Shown: positions 49,953-58,993 of the stretch, one piece after another | Position numbering within the stretch: the stretch's first letter is position 1 | Layout: every line of letters starts with the position of its first letter | Source of the DNA: Myxococcales bacterium | GTDB taxonomy: Bacteria > Myxococcota_A > Polyangia > Polyangiales > Polyangiaceae | Reading direction: 5' to 3' | DNA length: 64,000 bases | NCBI GenBank assembly: GCA_004193285.1 | Contig: SECP01000036.1 | Coordinates: 1-64,000, forward strand | Translations under genes and position numbers: made by a program | The notes under the pieces: generated by a model | What the model was told of the DNA's origin: nothing | What the model saw: only the letters and a program-made list of their open reading frames with translations | Database searches by the model: none

Positions 49953-51650
49953 TCAGCCGCCCTCATCACCGCACGGAGCGAACGGCTCGCTTGCGGGTTG
50001 GATCGGCTCGCTCGCGCCGTGCTCTGTCCAGTGCACGGACGCGATCTGGGAAGCAGCAGTGGGGGCCAAGACGAGCGAGAGCGACAGCCAGCCGCGCTCA
50101 CAGGCGAGCAGCCAGCGCGCTTCGGTCGCGCCCAGCCGCTGCGGAGAGCCGGAGGGCTCACAGCGGCCGTGGTCGCGCTTCAACCGAGAAAACGCCTCGG
50201 GGATGCTCGCCAACCACGAGTAGCGAAGACTGTCCGGATCGAAGCTTTCGCGGAACCTTGCGGCGTCGAACCGGGCGAGTAGCTCGTTGACCTCGGCGAT
50301 GCGCTGCGCCAGCTGGGGGGAGACGTTATCGCTCGGTAGCTCGAGCACGCCGCCCTGCCGGAGCACTCCCATCGCACGCTCGAAGGTCTTCGAGTCGCCG
50401 ACGGCCGCCGTCGTCGAGAAGACCACGACGCCCAGGCCGTGTTGAGGTAGCAGGCGAACGTACGAGAAGTAGCCTGGCTCATAGCCGCCGTGCTGAACGA
50501 TGCCGTCGAAGGCGCACGTGGTTTGCTGCACCCAGCCGTAGCCGTAGCGCGCAGCGCTGAGCGAGAGCGCGCCGCCCGCCAACTTCTTCGCGACCGGCAC
50601 GTCCGCGTTCCAGCGCAGCCAGCTCTGCCCACGATGCATCTCGCGCAGGCTGCTGCGGCGTAGCGGCCCCTCCTCCGGCGCATCCCGGGCTGGGTAAGCT
50701 GCTAGCTGGAACGCCAGGTAGCGCGCGTAGTCGCGCAGCGACGTGTAGAGCCCTCCTGCTGGCGCGAACACGCCGTCATCCGGGTGCGGCTCGGCGTACA
50801 GGGCGTCGTTCTGGGCGGCATCTCGGTAATAGCCGACGGCGAGACCCCGCGCGGGCCGCTTGGCTCCAGTCGCGGTCATTCCCAGTGGCAGCAGCAGCTC
50901 GGTGCGCAAATAGTCCAGGAAATGCTGCCCGGTGAGCCGCTCCACGACTCGACCGAGCAACGCGTAGCCGAGGTTCGAGTAGGCGTAACGCTCGCCGGGT
51001 ACCGAAGAGAGACGCGGGCGCCCCTCGAGGAAGCGGGTGAGCTCGGCGTCGTCGTAACCAAAGGAGACGGTCCCCCACGTGTCGTCGTACGGAAGGCCGG
51101 AGGTCATCGTGAGCAGGTGGCGGAGCGTGATGGGCCCTGCGTCGGAGCTCGGCGACTGCAGCCGCGCGAGCTCCGGCAGGTACCTGACGGCTGGCGCGTC
51201 CAGCTGGAGCAAGCCGCGATCGCGCAGCTGTAGGATCGTGGTCGCGGCGAAGCTCTTCGTCAGCGAACCGATGCGAAATACGGTGCGCTCGTCGACGGCA
51301 GCCCCTGAGCTCACGTCGCTCACGCCGAACGTGCCGACATAAACGAGCTCGCCTTCCAGCACGATCCCGACCGCCGCTGCGGTCGCCCCGGACTCGCTCA
51401 GCCGAGCCCGGTACACATCGTCCAGAGCGCCAGCGACCGCGAGCAAACGCGCTTTGCGTGCCGCGGGCGCCGGCGTGGGAACGAACGGCGCCGCCGCGGC
51501 CGCCGCTGGCGACGCCGAGCGCCCCGGCGGCAAAGCGCCGACCGGGCGCGGCGGCGAGCAGGCGCAGATTGTGCCAGCCATGAACGCCGCGCCGTACACC
51601 AGGCGCGCTCTCCCCCGGCATTTCCCGGCTTTCCCAACCATCCGCGACAT
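49953..51650 (-). CDS. Serine beta-lactamase-like hydrolase lipoprotein
   Basis: This is a 565-residue protein with a lipobox (TICACS, C31) and an Ala/Pro linker, then a class-C beta-lactamase/esterase fold: S129-L-T-K132, Y224-S-N226 and an HGG motif near residue 395. The last 110 residues form an extra C-terminal part. Such proteins act as peptidases or esterases in the envelope rather than true beta-lactamases. ATG 51650. Confidence 0.92.
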   Translation of the reverse strand: MSRMVGKAGKCRGRARLVYGAAFMAGTICACSPPRPVGALPPGRSASPAAAAAAPFVPTPAPAARKARLLAVAGALDDVYRARLSESGATAAAVGIVLEGELVYVGTFGVSDVSSGAAVDERTVFRIGSLTKSFAATTILQLRDRGLLQLDAPAVRYLPELARLQSPSSDAGPITLRHLLTMTSGLPYDDTWGTVSFGYDDAELTRFLEGRPRLSSVPGERYAYSNLGYALLGRVVERLTGQHFLDYLRTELLLPLGMTATGAKRPARGLAVGYYRDAAQNDALYAEPHPDDGVFAPAGGLYTSLRDYARYLAFQLAAYPARDAPEEGPLRRSSLREMHRGQSWLRWNADVPVAKKLAGGALSLSAARYGYGWVQQTTCAFDGIVQHGGYEPGYFSYVRLLPQHGLGVVVFSTTAAVGDSKTFERAMGVLRQGGVLELPSDNVSPQLAQRIAEVNELLARFDAARFRESFDPDSLRYSWLASIPEAFSRLKRDHGRCEPSGSPQRLGATEARWLLACERGWLSLSLVLAPTAASQIASVHWTEHGASEPIQPASEPFAPCGDEGG

Positions 51651-51722
51651 TTAGAGCACATTTCGGGCCGTCGCGCGGGGGTCGGGTTGCCCGGCTCGCG
51701 GAGCGCATGCTACGCGCTGCGC

Positions 51723-52496
51723 GTGCGTCGCCTGCTACTCGTCTTGCCGCTGTGCGTGCTCACTCCATACGCAGCCCTGGGGAGCTCCCCCGCAGCCGAT
51801 GAGCCCGCCCGCGCGACCGGCTCGCCCATCCCGAACGACAGCACGCAGCTCGTGCTCGTCCGTTCCATCGCCTGGTGGGCTAGCACCGGCACGTTGCAGC
51901 GTTACGAGCGCGCCTCCGGCGGGGACTGGAAGGTCCTCGGCGAACCGATCCCGGTGGATCTGGGTCGCAGCGGGATGGGCTGGGGCCGCGGCTTGCACCA
52001 GGCGCTCGGGCGCGGCGGCCCCGTCAAGCGCGAGGGCGACCGCCGCTCACCCGCCGGCGTGTACCGGCTGGACACCGCGTTCGGCGCCGCAGGGTCAATG
52101 CCAGGCGGGTCGAAGGCGTATCCCTACCTGCAGACGCGCTCCACGACGTACTGCGTGGAGGATGCCCGCTCGGCGCACTACAACCAGCTCATTGACTCGA
52201 CCAAGGTGACCCCCGCGGCTTGGGAGCAGTGGAGCGAGATGGCGAGGCCGGACGGCCTCTTCAAGTGGGGAGTGGTGGTGGAGCAAAACTCCCCCGAGCC
52301 GCAAAAAGGCGCAGGTTCTTGCGTATTTCTTCACATTTGGCGCGGCCCCGGCCGCCCTACCGCCGGCTGCACCGCGATGCCGGAAGAGCAGCTCGTGCAG
52401 GTGCTGGGCTGGCTCACGGCGAGCAAGAAGCCGCTCCTGGTGCAGCTACCCGACCCGGTGTTGAAGGAAGCGCGCGCCGCCTGGGGTTTGCCGTGA
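51723..52496 (+). CDS. L,D-transpeptidase (YkuD) family protein
   Basis: This 257-residue protein has a signal peptide (LLLVLPLCVLTPYAALGS) and a YkuD-like catalytic domain: GDRRSPAGVYRLDTAFG in the middle, then the active-site block FLHIWRGPGRPTAGCTAMP with His and Cys. It cross-links or modifies peptidoglycan in the periplasm. GTG 51723 gives a proper signal peptide; TTG 51687 is possible. It is convergent with the purine operon, with a likely bidirectional terminator between. Confidence 0.88.
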   Translation: MRRLLLVLPLCVLTPYAALGSSPAADEPARATGSPIPNDSTQLVLVRSIAWWASTGTLQRYERASGGDWKVLGEPIPVDLGRSGMGWGRGLHQALGRGGPVKREGDRRSPAGVYRLDTAFGAAGSMPGGSKAYPYLQTRSTTYCVEDARSAHYNQLIDSTKVTPAAWEQWSEMARPDGLFKWGVVVEQNSPEPQKGAGSCVFLHIWRGPGRPTAGCTAMPEEQLVQVLGWLTASKKPLLVQLPDPVLKEARAAWGLP

Positions 52497-52552
52497 GGAG
52501 CCGCAGGCGCGGCAGCGAGACCTGAAGCCGGCACGGTAGCCTGCTGCGGAGG

Positions 52553-52572
52553 GGGCTGCTCGTTGGCAGCCC
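52553..52572. terminator. Bidirectional hairpin at the end of the purine operon
   Basis: GGGCTGC (52553-52559) and GCAGCCC (52566-52572) form a perfect 7-bp GC stem with a 6-nt loop, 4 bp after the substrate-binding-protein stop and 56 bp after the convergent YkuD stop. There is no T-run. Confidence 0.55.
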
Positions 52573-52576
52573 GCCC

Positions 52577-53728
52577 TCACTTTCCGGTGAGCTTGCCCTC
52601 CACGCCCTTCACGTAAAAGTTGATGCCGAGCAGCATCTTCGTCTCCCCCACCTCGCCCGCTTTGAGCACTTCTTTGCCGGCTTGGTCCACGATGGGGCCC
52701 TTCCAAATGGTGAAGGTCCCGTCGCGCAAGCCCTGCTTGATCTCTTCGACTTTGGCTTTGGTGGCCGCCGGCACCTGGTCCGAGATGTTCACGAGGTCGA
52801 TGGCGCCTTCCTTCACTCCCCACCATGTTTGCTCGACCTTCCACGTGCCCTCCAGCGCGTCTTTGATGGCCTTCTTGTAGTAGGGAGCCCAGTTGATGAC
52901 GGCGGAGGCGAGGTGCGCCTTCGGCCCGAACTTGCTCATGTCGGAATCCCAACCGAAGGCCATTTTTCCGGCCTTTTCTGCGGTTTGGAGGACCGCCGAG
53001 GAGTCCGTATTCTGCATGAGCACGTCCGCGCCCTGGTCGAGCAGGGCCTGCGCGGCGTCCGTCTCTTTCGGCGGATCGAACCACTTGCCGACCCAGACGA
53101 CCTTGGTCTTGATCCCCGGGTTGACGCTCTGCGCCCCGAGCGTGAACGAGTCGATGTTGCGGATGACTTCGGGAATGGGAATGGAGCCGACCACCCCCAG
53201 GGTCTTGGTCTTGGTCATGGCCCCGGCGATGACGCCCGCCAGGTAAGCGCCTTCGTACGTGCGCGAGTCGTAGATGCGCAGGTTCTCGGCTGTCTTGTAG
53301 CCGGTGGCGTGCTCGAGCTTCACGTTCTTGGAGTCCGCCGCGACCTTCAACATGGGCTCCATGTAGCCGAAGGTCGTGCCGAAGATGAGCGTGTTGCCCT
53401 GCTCGACCATGTCGCGGATGACGCGCTCAGCGTCCGCGGCCTCCGGCACATTTTCGACGAAGCTGGTCTTCACCTTACCGGCGAACGCCGCCTCTGCTTC
53501 CTTGCGGCCCCTATCGTGCGCGAAGGTCCAACCTGCGTCGCCCACGGGGCCGACGTAGGCGAACGCGACCTTCAGCGGCCCTTCCTTGGGCGCGCTATCA
53601 ACGGCTGCGGCCGCGCTGGCGGTGGGAGCGGCCTCGGGCGCCGGCTTTTTGTCGCAGCCGAAGCCGAGCAGCAGCACGCCGCCGATGAAGAGAGGACGAG
53701 AGCGGAGCGGAAGAGCGAGAAGCGTCAT
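52577..53728 (-). CDS. BMP-family substrate-binding lipoprotein
   Basis: This is a 383-residue protein with a lipobox (LLLGFGC, C25), a short Ala-rich linker and a BMP/PnrA-like binding fold (KVAFAYVGPVGDAGWTFAHD, TYEGAYLAGVIAGAMTK, GADVLMQNTDSSAVLQ). BMP proteins usually bind purine nucleosides. It is the last gene of the purine operon and supplies the importer encoded just upstream. ATG 53728; the frame is open further upstream but overlaps permease code. Confidence 0.92.
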   Translation of the reverse strand: MTLLALPLRSRPLFIGGVLLLGFGCDKKPAPEAAPTASAAAAVDSAPKEGPLKVAFAYVGPVGDAGWTFAHDRGRKEAEAAFAGKVKTSFVENVPEAADAERVIRDMVEQGNTLIFGTTFGYMEPMLKVAADSKNVKLEHATGYKTAENLRIYDSRTYEGAYLAGVIAGAMTKTKTLGVVGSIPIPEVIRNIDSFTLGAQSVNPGIKTKVVWVGKWFDPPKETDAAQALLDQGADVLMQNTDSSAVLQTAEKAGKMAFGWDSDMSKFGPKAHLASAVINWAPYYKKAIKDALEGTWKVEQTWWGVKEGAIDLVNISDQVPAATKAKVEEIKQGLRDGTFTIWKGPIVDQAGKEVLKAGEVGETKMLLGINFYVKGVEGKLTGK

Positions 53729-53733
53729 GTGAT

Positions 53734-54654
53734 TCACGATCCTGGGTAAAAGGGCTTTCCGAGAGAGGCCGGCATGTTGTCGGCAATGAACCGAGGGCTG
53801 CGCGAGATGAGCACGAGCACCGCGATGGTGGAGAGGTACGGCAGCGCCGAGAGCAGCTCGATGGGCACGCTCACGCCGCGACCTTGCAAGTTGAGCTGAA
53901 GCACGGTGACGCCGCCGAACAGGTAGGCGCCGAGCAGCGCCCGCCAAGGGCGCCACGTGGCGAAGGTGGTGAGCGCGAGAGCAATCCAGCCCTTGCCGGA
54001 GATCATGCCCTCCACCCAGAGCGGCGTCGCTACCACCGAGACGTAAGCTCCGGCTAGCCCCACCAGGGCTCCGCCCGTGACCATCGCCGCGAGGCGAATC
54101 CAGCGAACACGATAGCCGAGGGCTTGTGCGGCCTCGGGGGATTCGCCGATGGCCCGCACCACGAGCCCCGCCTTGGAGCGCCAGAAGAACCAGCCTTGCA
54201 GCAGCGCGAGCGCCACCGCCACGTACGCCAGCGGGTGCTGCGTGAAAAGCGCCGGACCCACGAACGGGAGCTCGGCCAGGAAAGGCACCCCCGCGCCGGC
54301 CCGGGCTCCGAGGCTCTCTTGGGTGTACCCCACGCCCACGAACGCCGAAAAGCCAGCACCGAACAGGGACACCGCCAGCCCGCTCGCGTACTGATTGGTG
54401 TTGAGCCAGATCACCATCGCGCCCAGCACCGCAGAGAGGGCGGCCGCCGCGAGCGCGCCCGCAAGCAGCCCCAAGAGCGGACTGCTGGTGGTGACCGCGC
54501 AAGCGAAGCCGGTGATGGCCGCGACCAGCATGAGCCCTTCTGCTCCCAGGTTGATGACCCCCGCGCGTTCGTTGACGATGAGGCCCAGCGCTGCGAGCGC
54601 GAGCGGGGTGCCGGAGGCGAGCGTCGAAGCGATGAGCGAGGCAAGCTCGTTCAC
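53734..54654 (-). CDS. ABC permease (BMP/nucleoside type) 2
   Basis: This is a 306-residue inner-membrane permease of the RbsC/BPD_transp_2 type with eight or so helices; the motif NERAGVINLGAEGLMLVAA marks the nucleoside-type subgroup. GTG 54654 overlaps the stop of the other permease as GTGA. It forms the channel with the protein encoded at 54651-55733. Confidence 0.93.
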   Translation of the reverse strand: MNELASLIASTLASGTPLALAALGLIVNERAGVINLGAEGLMLVAAITGFACAVTTSSPLLGLLAGALAAAALSAVLGAMVIWLNTNQYASGLAVSLFGAGFSAFVGVGYTQESLGARAGAGVPFLAELPFVGPALFTQHPLAYVAVALALLQGWFFWRSKAGLVVRAIGESPEAAQALGYRVRWIRLAAMVTGGALVGLAGAYVSVVATPLWVEGMISGKGWIALALTTFATWRPWRALLGAYLFGGVTVLQLNLQGRGVSVPIELLSALPYLSTIAVLVLISRSPRFIADNMPASLGKPFYPGS

Positions 54655-55733
54655 GGCGCCTCCGCGGAGGAACGACGCCAGCCGACGACTCGCACCCGGT
54701 GATGAATGAGCGTGTCGCAGCTGAGCAGCGAAAACAGGAGCAAGCCCTGCAGCACGCCCGTGATGGACTTCGGGAGCCCGAGCCGAGACTGCGAAAGCTC
54801 GCCACCGAGGTAAAACATGCTCAGCAGCACCGAAGAGAGCGTCACCCCGAGCGGGGAAAGCCGGCCCACGAAGGCCACGATGATGGCGGCGAAGCCGTAG
54901 CCGACCGGCACCTGAGTCGTGAGCTGCCCGACCGGCCCCGCTACCTCCAAGGCGCCGGCCAGGCCCGCGGTCGCGCCCGAGAGCAGCAGCGGAGTCCACA
55001 GCGCGCTGCGAGAAGAGAAGCCGGCGTAGCGCGCGGCGCGGGGCGAGAGGCCGCCGACCTCTAGGCGGTAGCCCACGTGCGTGCGGTGCATGAGCAGCCA
55101 GAACAGCGCGGCCATGACGACCGTGAGCGGAACACCGTAGTTGGCGCGAGACCCCTCCAGCAGCCGCGGGACACGCGCGGCCGAAAGGAAGTTGATCGTT
55201 TGCGGGAAGTTGTAGCCGTTCGGATCCTTCCACGGCCCGTGCACGACGTAGCTCAGCAGCTGCTCGGCTACGTAGACGAGCATCAAGCTCACCAAGATCT
55301 CGCTGGCGTTGAAGCGGTCCCGAAGTAGCGCCGTGACCGCGGCCCAGGCTGCTCCCGCAAATGCTCCCGCGAGCAAGACGCCGACGAAGAACCAGGGCGA
55401 GCTGCTCGGCGTGGCCCGAAGCGCGACCCCGGTGGCGCCCAGCGCGCCCAAGATGAGCTGCCCTTCGGCTCCAATGTTCCAGACATTGGCGCGAAAACAC
55501 AGGGAAAGACCGAGCCCAATCAGCAGGAGCGGGCACGCCTTGATCGAGAGCTCCGCCAGCGCACGTTCGCTCTTCAGAGGCTCATAGAAGAAAAGCGTGA
55601 GCCCACGCAGCGGGTCCATGCCGAGCGCGACGAACAGCGCGAAGCCGACGAGTAGCGTGAGCGCCAGCGCGAGCACGGGCGAGGCAAGGGCTAGGGCCCG
55701 CGAAGGCTCAGCTCTGGGCTCGAGCGTCAGCAA
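54651..55733 (-). CDS. ABC permease (BMP/nucleoside type) 1
   Basis: This is a 360-residue permease with the paired motif RANVWNIGAEGQLILGALG and a cytosolic coupling helix region (RFNASEILVSLMLVYVAEQL). It starts with TTG 55733, 26 bp inside the ATPase gene, so translation is coupled. The second half of a heterodimeric channel for purine-like substrates. Confidence 0.93.
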   Translation of the reverse strand: MLTLEPRAEPSRALALASPVLALALTLLVGFALFVALGMDPLRGLTLFFYEPLKSERALAELSIKACPLLLIGLGLSLCFRANVWNIGAEGQLILGALGATGVALRATPSSSPWFFVGVLLAGAFAGAAWAAVTALLRDRFNASEILVSLMLVYVAEQLLSYVVHGPWKDPNGYNFPQTINFLSAARVPRLLEGSRANYGVPLTVVMAALFWLLMHRTHVGYRLEVGGLSPRAARYAGFSSRSALWTPLLLSGATAGLAGALEVAGPVGQLTTQVPVGYGFAAIIVAFVGRLSPLGVTLSSVLLSMFYLGGELSQSRLGLPKSITGVLQGLLLFSLLSCDTLIHHRVRVVGWRRSSAEAP

Positions 55734-57273
55734 CTTGCCGCTCCATGAGAGGTTGCGGGGAAGCGACCGCTTCGGGCTCGGGCCACAGGCCGCTCATCCA
55801 TTCGCCGATCGACGCCCGCGTCGCGTCCTTGCGAGCGATGCGCGGCGACATGCGGCCGCCGGCCATCACCACGAGCGCGTCCGACAGCTCCATGAGCTCG
55901 TCCAGCTCCTCGCTCACCACGAGCACGGACGTTCCCGCGTCGCGCAGCGCCAAGAGCTCCGCGCGGATCTGTGCGGCCGCGCCCACGTCCACCCCCCACG
56001 TCGGTTGCGATACGATGAGCACGCGGGGCGAAGCGTCGATCTCGCGGCCCACCACGTACTTTTGCAGGTTTCCGCCGGAGAGGCTGCGCGCGGGCGCGTC
56101 TGGCCCCCGCGTTTTTACCGCGAAGCGCTCGATGATTTTGGCTGCCAATCGCCGCAGCGGCGCGCGCCGCAGCAGCGGCCCCTTTCCGGCCGCTTCCCGG
56201 CGCGTGAGCAGGGCGTTGTCGGCCAGGGAGAGCGTCGGCACCGTTGCGCGCCCGAGCCGCTCCTCCGGGACGAAATGCAGGCCGAGGCCCCGGCGCTGCG
56301 CGGGGCGCGCGGCCGAGATGTCTCGCCCGAATAGGCGCACGCTGCCGGGTCCCCCGCGCGGGTCCTCACCGGAGAGAGCCGCGAGAAGCTCCCCCTGGCC
56401 GTTGCCCGACACTCCCGCAATGCCCAGCACCTCGCCCGCGTGAGCGACGAGCGAGACCTCACGCAAAGTCACCGCGAGCTCGTGCGGCGCCGCCAGGCTC
56501 AAGCTATTCACCTCGAGCGCCACCGGCCCCGGCTCGCGCGCGTGGTGCACTAGCGGCGGCGGCTCCGCCCCGATCATGAGCCGCGAGAGGCTAGCCGTGG
56601 TCTCGATGGCGGGGTCGCTCACCTCCCCCGTGACCTTGCCCGCTCGCAGCACCGTGCAGTGATGGCAAAGCGCGCGGATCTCGTCGAGCTTGTGGCTGAT
56701 GTAGAGGATGGAGCAGCCGTCCCGGGCGAGCTGGCGCAACGTTTCGAAGAGCTCTGTCACCGCCTGGGGGGTGAGCACGCTGGTCGGCTCGTCCAAAATG
56801 AGGAGGCGCGGGTCGGCGAGGAGCGCCCGCACGATCTCGACCCGCTGCCGCTCGCCGACCGAGAGCGTGTGCACGGGTCGCCCGGGGTCCACGGAGAGCC
56901 CGTAGCGCGCAGACTGCTCGCGGATGCGTTCGCTGACCTGCTGTTTCGACCTTCCTGGCAGAGCGAGCCACACGTTTTCCGCCACCGTGAGCGTCTCGAA
57001 CAGCGAAAAGTGCTGAAAGACCATGGCGATCCCGAGCCGCCGCGCGTGCTCTGGGCTGGCGACGCGCACCGGCACGCCATTCCACAGCATGCGGCCCGAG
57101 TCGGGTTGGATGACGCCGTAGATGATCTTCATCAGCGTCGACTTGCCCGCCCCGTTCTCGCCCAGCACGGCGTGGATCTGCCCGGGCGCGACCTTGAGAC
57201 ACACGCCGTCGTTCGCCCGAGCGCCCGGGTACGACTTGGTGATGTCCTGGAGCTCGAGCCTCAACACCGGCAT
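55708..57273 (-). CDS. ABC ATPase with two nucleotide-binding domains
   Basis: This is a 521-residue dual ATPase of the sugar/nucleoside type. The first domain has Walker A GENGAGKST, signature LSVGERQRVEI and Walker B LLILDEPTS. The second has the degenerate Walker A GVSGNGQGE and signature LSGGNLQKYVVGREI with VLIVSQPTWGVD, as usual for this family. It powers the BMP-type importer. It starts 32 bp after the DUF6986 gene in the same operon. Confidence 0.94.
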   Translation of the reverse strand: MPVLRLELQDITKSYPGARANDGVCLKVAPGQIHAVLGENGAGKSTLMKIIYGVIQPDSGRMLWNGVPVRVASPEHARRLGIAMVFQHFSLFETLTVAENVWLALPGRSKQQVSERIREQSARYGLSVDPGRPVHTLSVGERQRVEIVRALLADPRLLILDEPTSVLTPQAVTELFETLRQLARDGCSILYISHKLDEIRALCHHCTVLRAGKVTGEVSDPAIETTASLSRLMIGAEPPPLVHHAREPGPVALEVNSLSLAAPHELAVTLREVSLVAHAGEVLGIAGVSGNGQGELLAALSGEDPRGGPGSVRLFGRDISAARPAQRRGLGLHFVPEERLGRATVPTLSLADNALLTRREAAGKGPLLRRAPLRRLAAKIIERFAVKTRGPDAPARSLSGGNLQKYVVGREIDASPRVLIVSQPTWGVDVGAAAQIRAELLALRDAGTSVLVVSEELDELMELSDALVVMAGGRMSPRIARKDATRASIGEWMSGLWPEPEAVASPQPLMERQVADARAQS

Positions 57274-57305
57274 GCTCAGGCCATGGTCGTGTCCAGCGGG
57301 TTTCG

Positions 57306-58643
57306 TCAGCCGCCCAAACGGGCGCGACGCGCGGCGAGGATCCTAGCGAACGAGCGCAGCTCGACCTCGGTCGCCGTCAGCCCGGTTTGCTCGATGTCCG
57401 CCAGGTCGATCGCGCCGCAGTTGTAGGCCCGCAGGAAGTAGTTCAGCAGCCCCTGCCCGGTCGCGGCGTCGTCGAACACGTCCCCCACCAGCGTGGCTTG
57501 CGCGGCTTTGTCGATGAAATTTTTGAGCCGTTCGCCCGCGCTCTTCAAGCTTTCCAGAAAGAAAGCATAGCAAGCCGCGTAGCGCACCGGGAGCTGAGCC
57601 GGATGCAGATCCCAGCCCTGGTAGAAGCCGCCTTCGAGCGAGTGGCGGATGTGGCGATGCGAGAGCTGCCAGGCGCCGTGAACCGCGGCGCGGTTCTCCT
57701 CGGCTTGCGCGGCGCTGAGCCCCTGACCGCGGTGAACCGGGACCGGCATCACGTTCGTCGCGCCGTCCGACAGAAAAACACCAGTGCCTGCGAAGGAGAG
57801 GAGCATCAGCCCCTTGGCGAGATCACACATCGGGTGATCCATCGCTTGCAGCGCGGCGGTGATGTTGCAGGAAGCCGTGAAGTCGTAGGTACCGAGGTGC
57901 GCTCCCACGCACCTCCCGGCGCTCGCTGCGAGCAGCGCCGGCATCGGGCAGTAGCCGTCCGGCCCGATGATGGCCTGCGTGGTCTCGATCATCAGCTCGA
58001 AGCGGAGAGCGCCCTCGGACAGACCGTGCCGCTGCTCCAGCAGTGATAGAAGCCGCACGAGCGCTTGGGGTTGCTCGGGGATTTGTACCTTGGGCAGCGT
58101 GACCACGAAATTCCGAGGCAGCTCACCGCCTGTCGCCGCCAGCAGCGCATCGATGAAGAGCTCCAGCGTTCGGGCGCCTCGGAGCGCCCACTCTTCCCCG
58201 AACGATTTGATGCGGATGCCGATGAAGGGCGGCAAAATGCCAAGCTTCATCCCTCGCGCCAGCTCTCCTGCTGCCCTCTGCGCGGTCTCGTCTTCTTCTG
58301 CATCCGGGCGAGCCCCGAACCCGTCCTCGAAGTCGATGCGAAAGTCCTCCACCGCCTCGCGCTGGAGCTTTGCCGTGACGCGGGCGTGCACTGTCTCCGC
58401 CAAGTGTTGGGGAAAGCCGACGCCCGCAGCGAGCTCTGCGGGCGCTCGACCGTAAGCCTCCAGGCTCGCCAGGGCGAGCTCCCCGAGGCGCCGGGTAGTC
58501 TCCGCCTTGTAGAGCTGAGCGCCGCCGTAAACGGTGTGAACCGGCTGCCGCGCCGCGCGGTCCCCCGGGTAGGTTTGGGCAAGCTTTCGGTTCGCGCTTG
58601 CGAGCGCCGCAAACACGCTGGCGGCTTCGGTCGAGAGGCTCAT
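57306..58643 (-). CDS. DUF6986-family protein (aldolase/malate-synthase-like)
   Basis: This is a 445-residue protein with a TIM-barrel aldolase look: RIDFEDGFGARPDAEED, PPFIGIRIKSF, FVVTLPKVQIPEQ, LMIETTQAIIG and CVGAHLGTYDFTASCNI are typical for citrate-lyase/HpcH-type metal enzymes (acidic residues in EDG and IET). Family function is undefined. In this operon it follows ureide-degrading genes, so a role in using glyoxylate or a related C2 product is a reasonable guess. It lies 3 bp after uraH. Confidence 0.8.
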   Translation of the reverse strand: MSLSTEAASVFAALASANRKLAQTYPGDRAARQPVHTVYGGAQLYKAETTRRLGELALASLEAYGRAPAELAAGVGFPQHLAETVHARVTAKLQREAVEDFRIDFEDGFGARPDAEEDETAQRAAGELARGMKLGILPPFIGIRIKSFGEEWALRGARTLELFIDALLAATGGELPRNFVVTLPKVQIPEQPQALVRLLSLLEQRHGLSEGALRFELMIETTQAIIGPDGYCPMPALLAASAGRCVGAHLGTYDFTASCNITAALQAMDHPMCDLAKGLMLLSFAGTGVFLSDGATNVMPVPVHRGQGLSAAQAEENRAAVHGAWQLSHRHIRHSLEGGFYQGWDLHPAQLPVRYAACYAFFLESLKSAGERLKNFIDKAAQATLVGDVFDDAATGQGLLNYFLRAYNCGAIDLADIEQTGLTATEVELRSFARILAARRARLGG

Positions 58644-58646
58644 GGC

Positions 58647-58985
58647 TCAGCTTCCGCGGTAGGTGGTGTAACCAAACGGGCTCAACAAGAGGGGCACGTG
58701 GTAATTCTGATTCGCGTCCGCCACGAAGAGCTCGAGGGTGATGCGCTGAAAGAATGTCTCGCGCGCAGCGGCGCGAAAGTAGTCGTTCGTCTCGAACGTG
58801 AGGACATACGAGCCGACGGCCAGCAACGCCTCGGGTGCGAGCTGGCGCACGCGCCCGTCTGCATCGGTGATGCTGCGGCCGAGCTCGCGAGAGACGCTGC
58901 CCTCACGCACGCTCAAGCTGACGGGAATGCCCGCCGCTGGCTTGCCGAGTGACGTGTCCAGAACGTGGGTCGTGATACCGGGCAT
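58647..58985 (-). CDS. uraH: 5-hydroxyisourate hydrolase
   Basis: This 112-residue transthyretin-like enzyme starts with GITTHVLDTSLGKPA, has an Arg near VREGSVSRELG, and ends in the diagnostic YRGS tetrapeptide (TTYRGS). It converts 5-hydroxyisourate to OHCU in the urate pathway. It has no signal peptide. It begins 8 bp after the allantoicase-decarboxylase gene. Confidence 0.96.
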   Translation of the reverse strand: MPGITTHVLDTSLGKPAAGIPVSLSVREGSVSRELGRSITDADGRVRQLAPEALLAVGSYVLTFETNDYFRAAARETFFQRITLELFVADANQNYHVPLLLSPFGYTTYRGS

Positions 58986-58993
58986 GGTGAGGC

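Noticed and set aside
53729..54805. N-terminal extension of the BMP-protein frame
   Set aside because: It lies over the permease genes, is Arg/Ala-rich and has no fold; the lipobox directly after ATG 53728 fixes the start.
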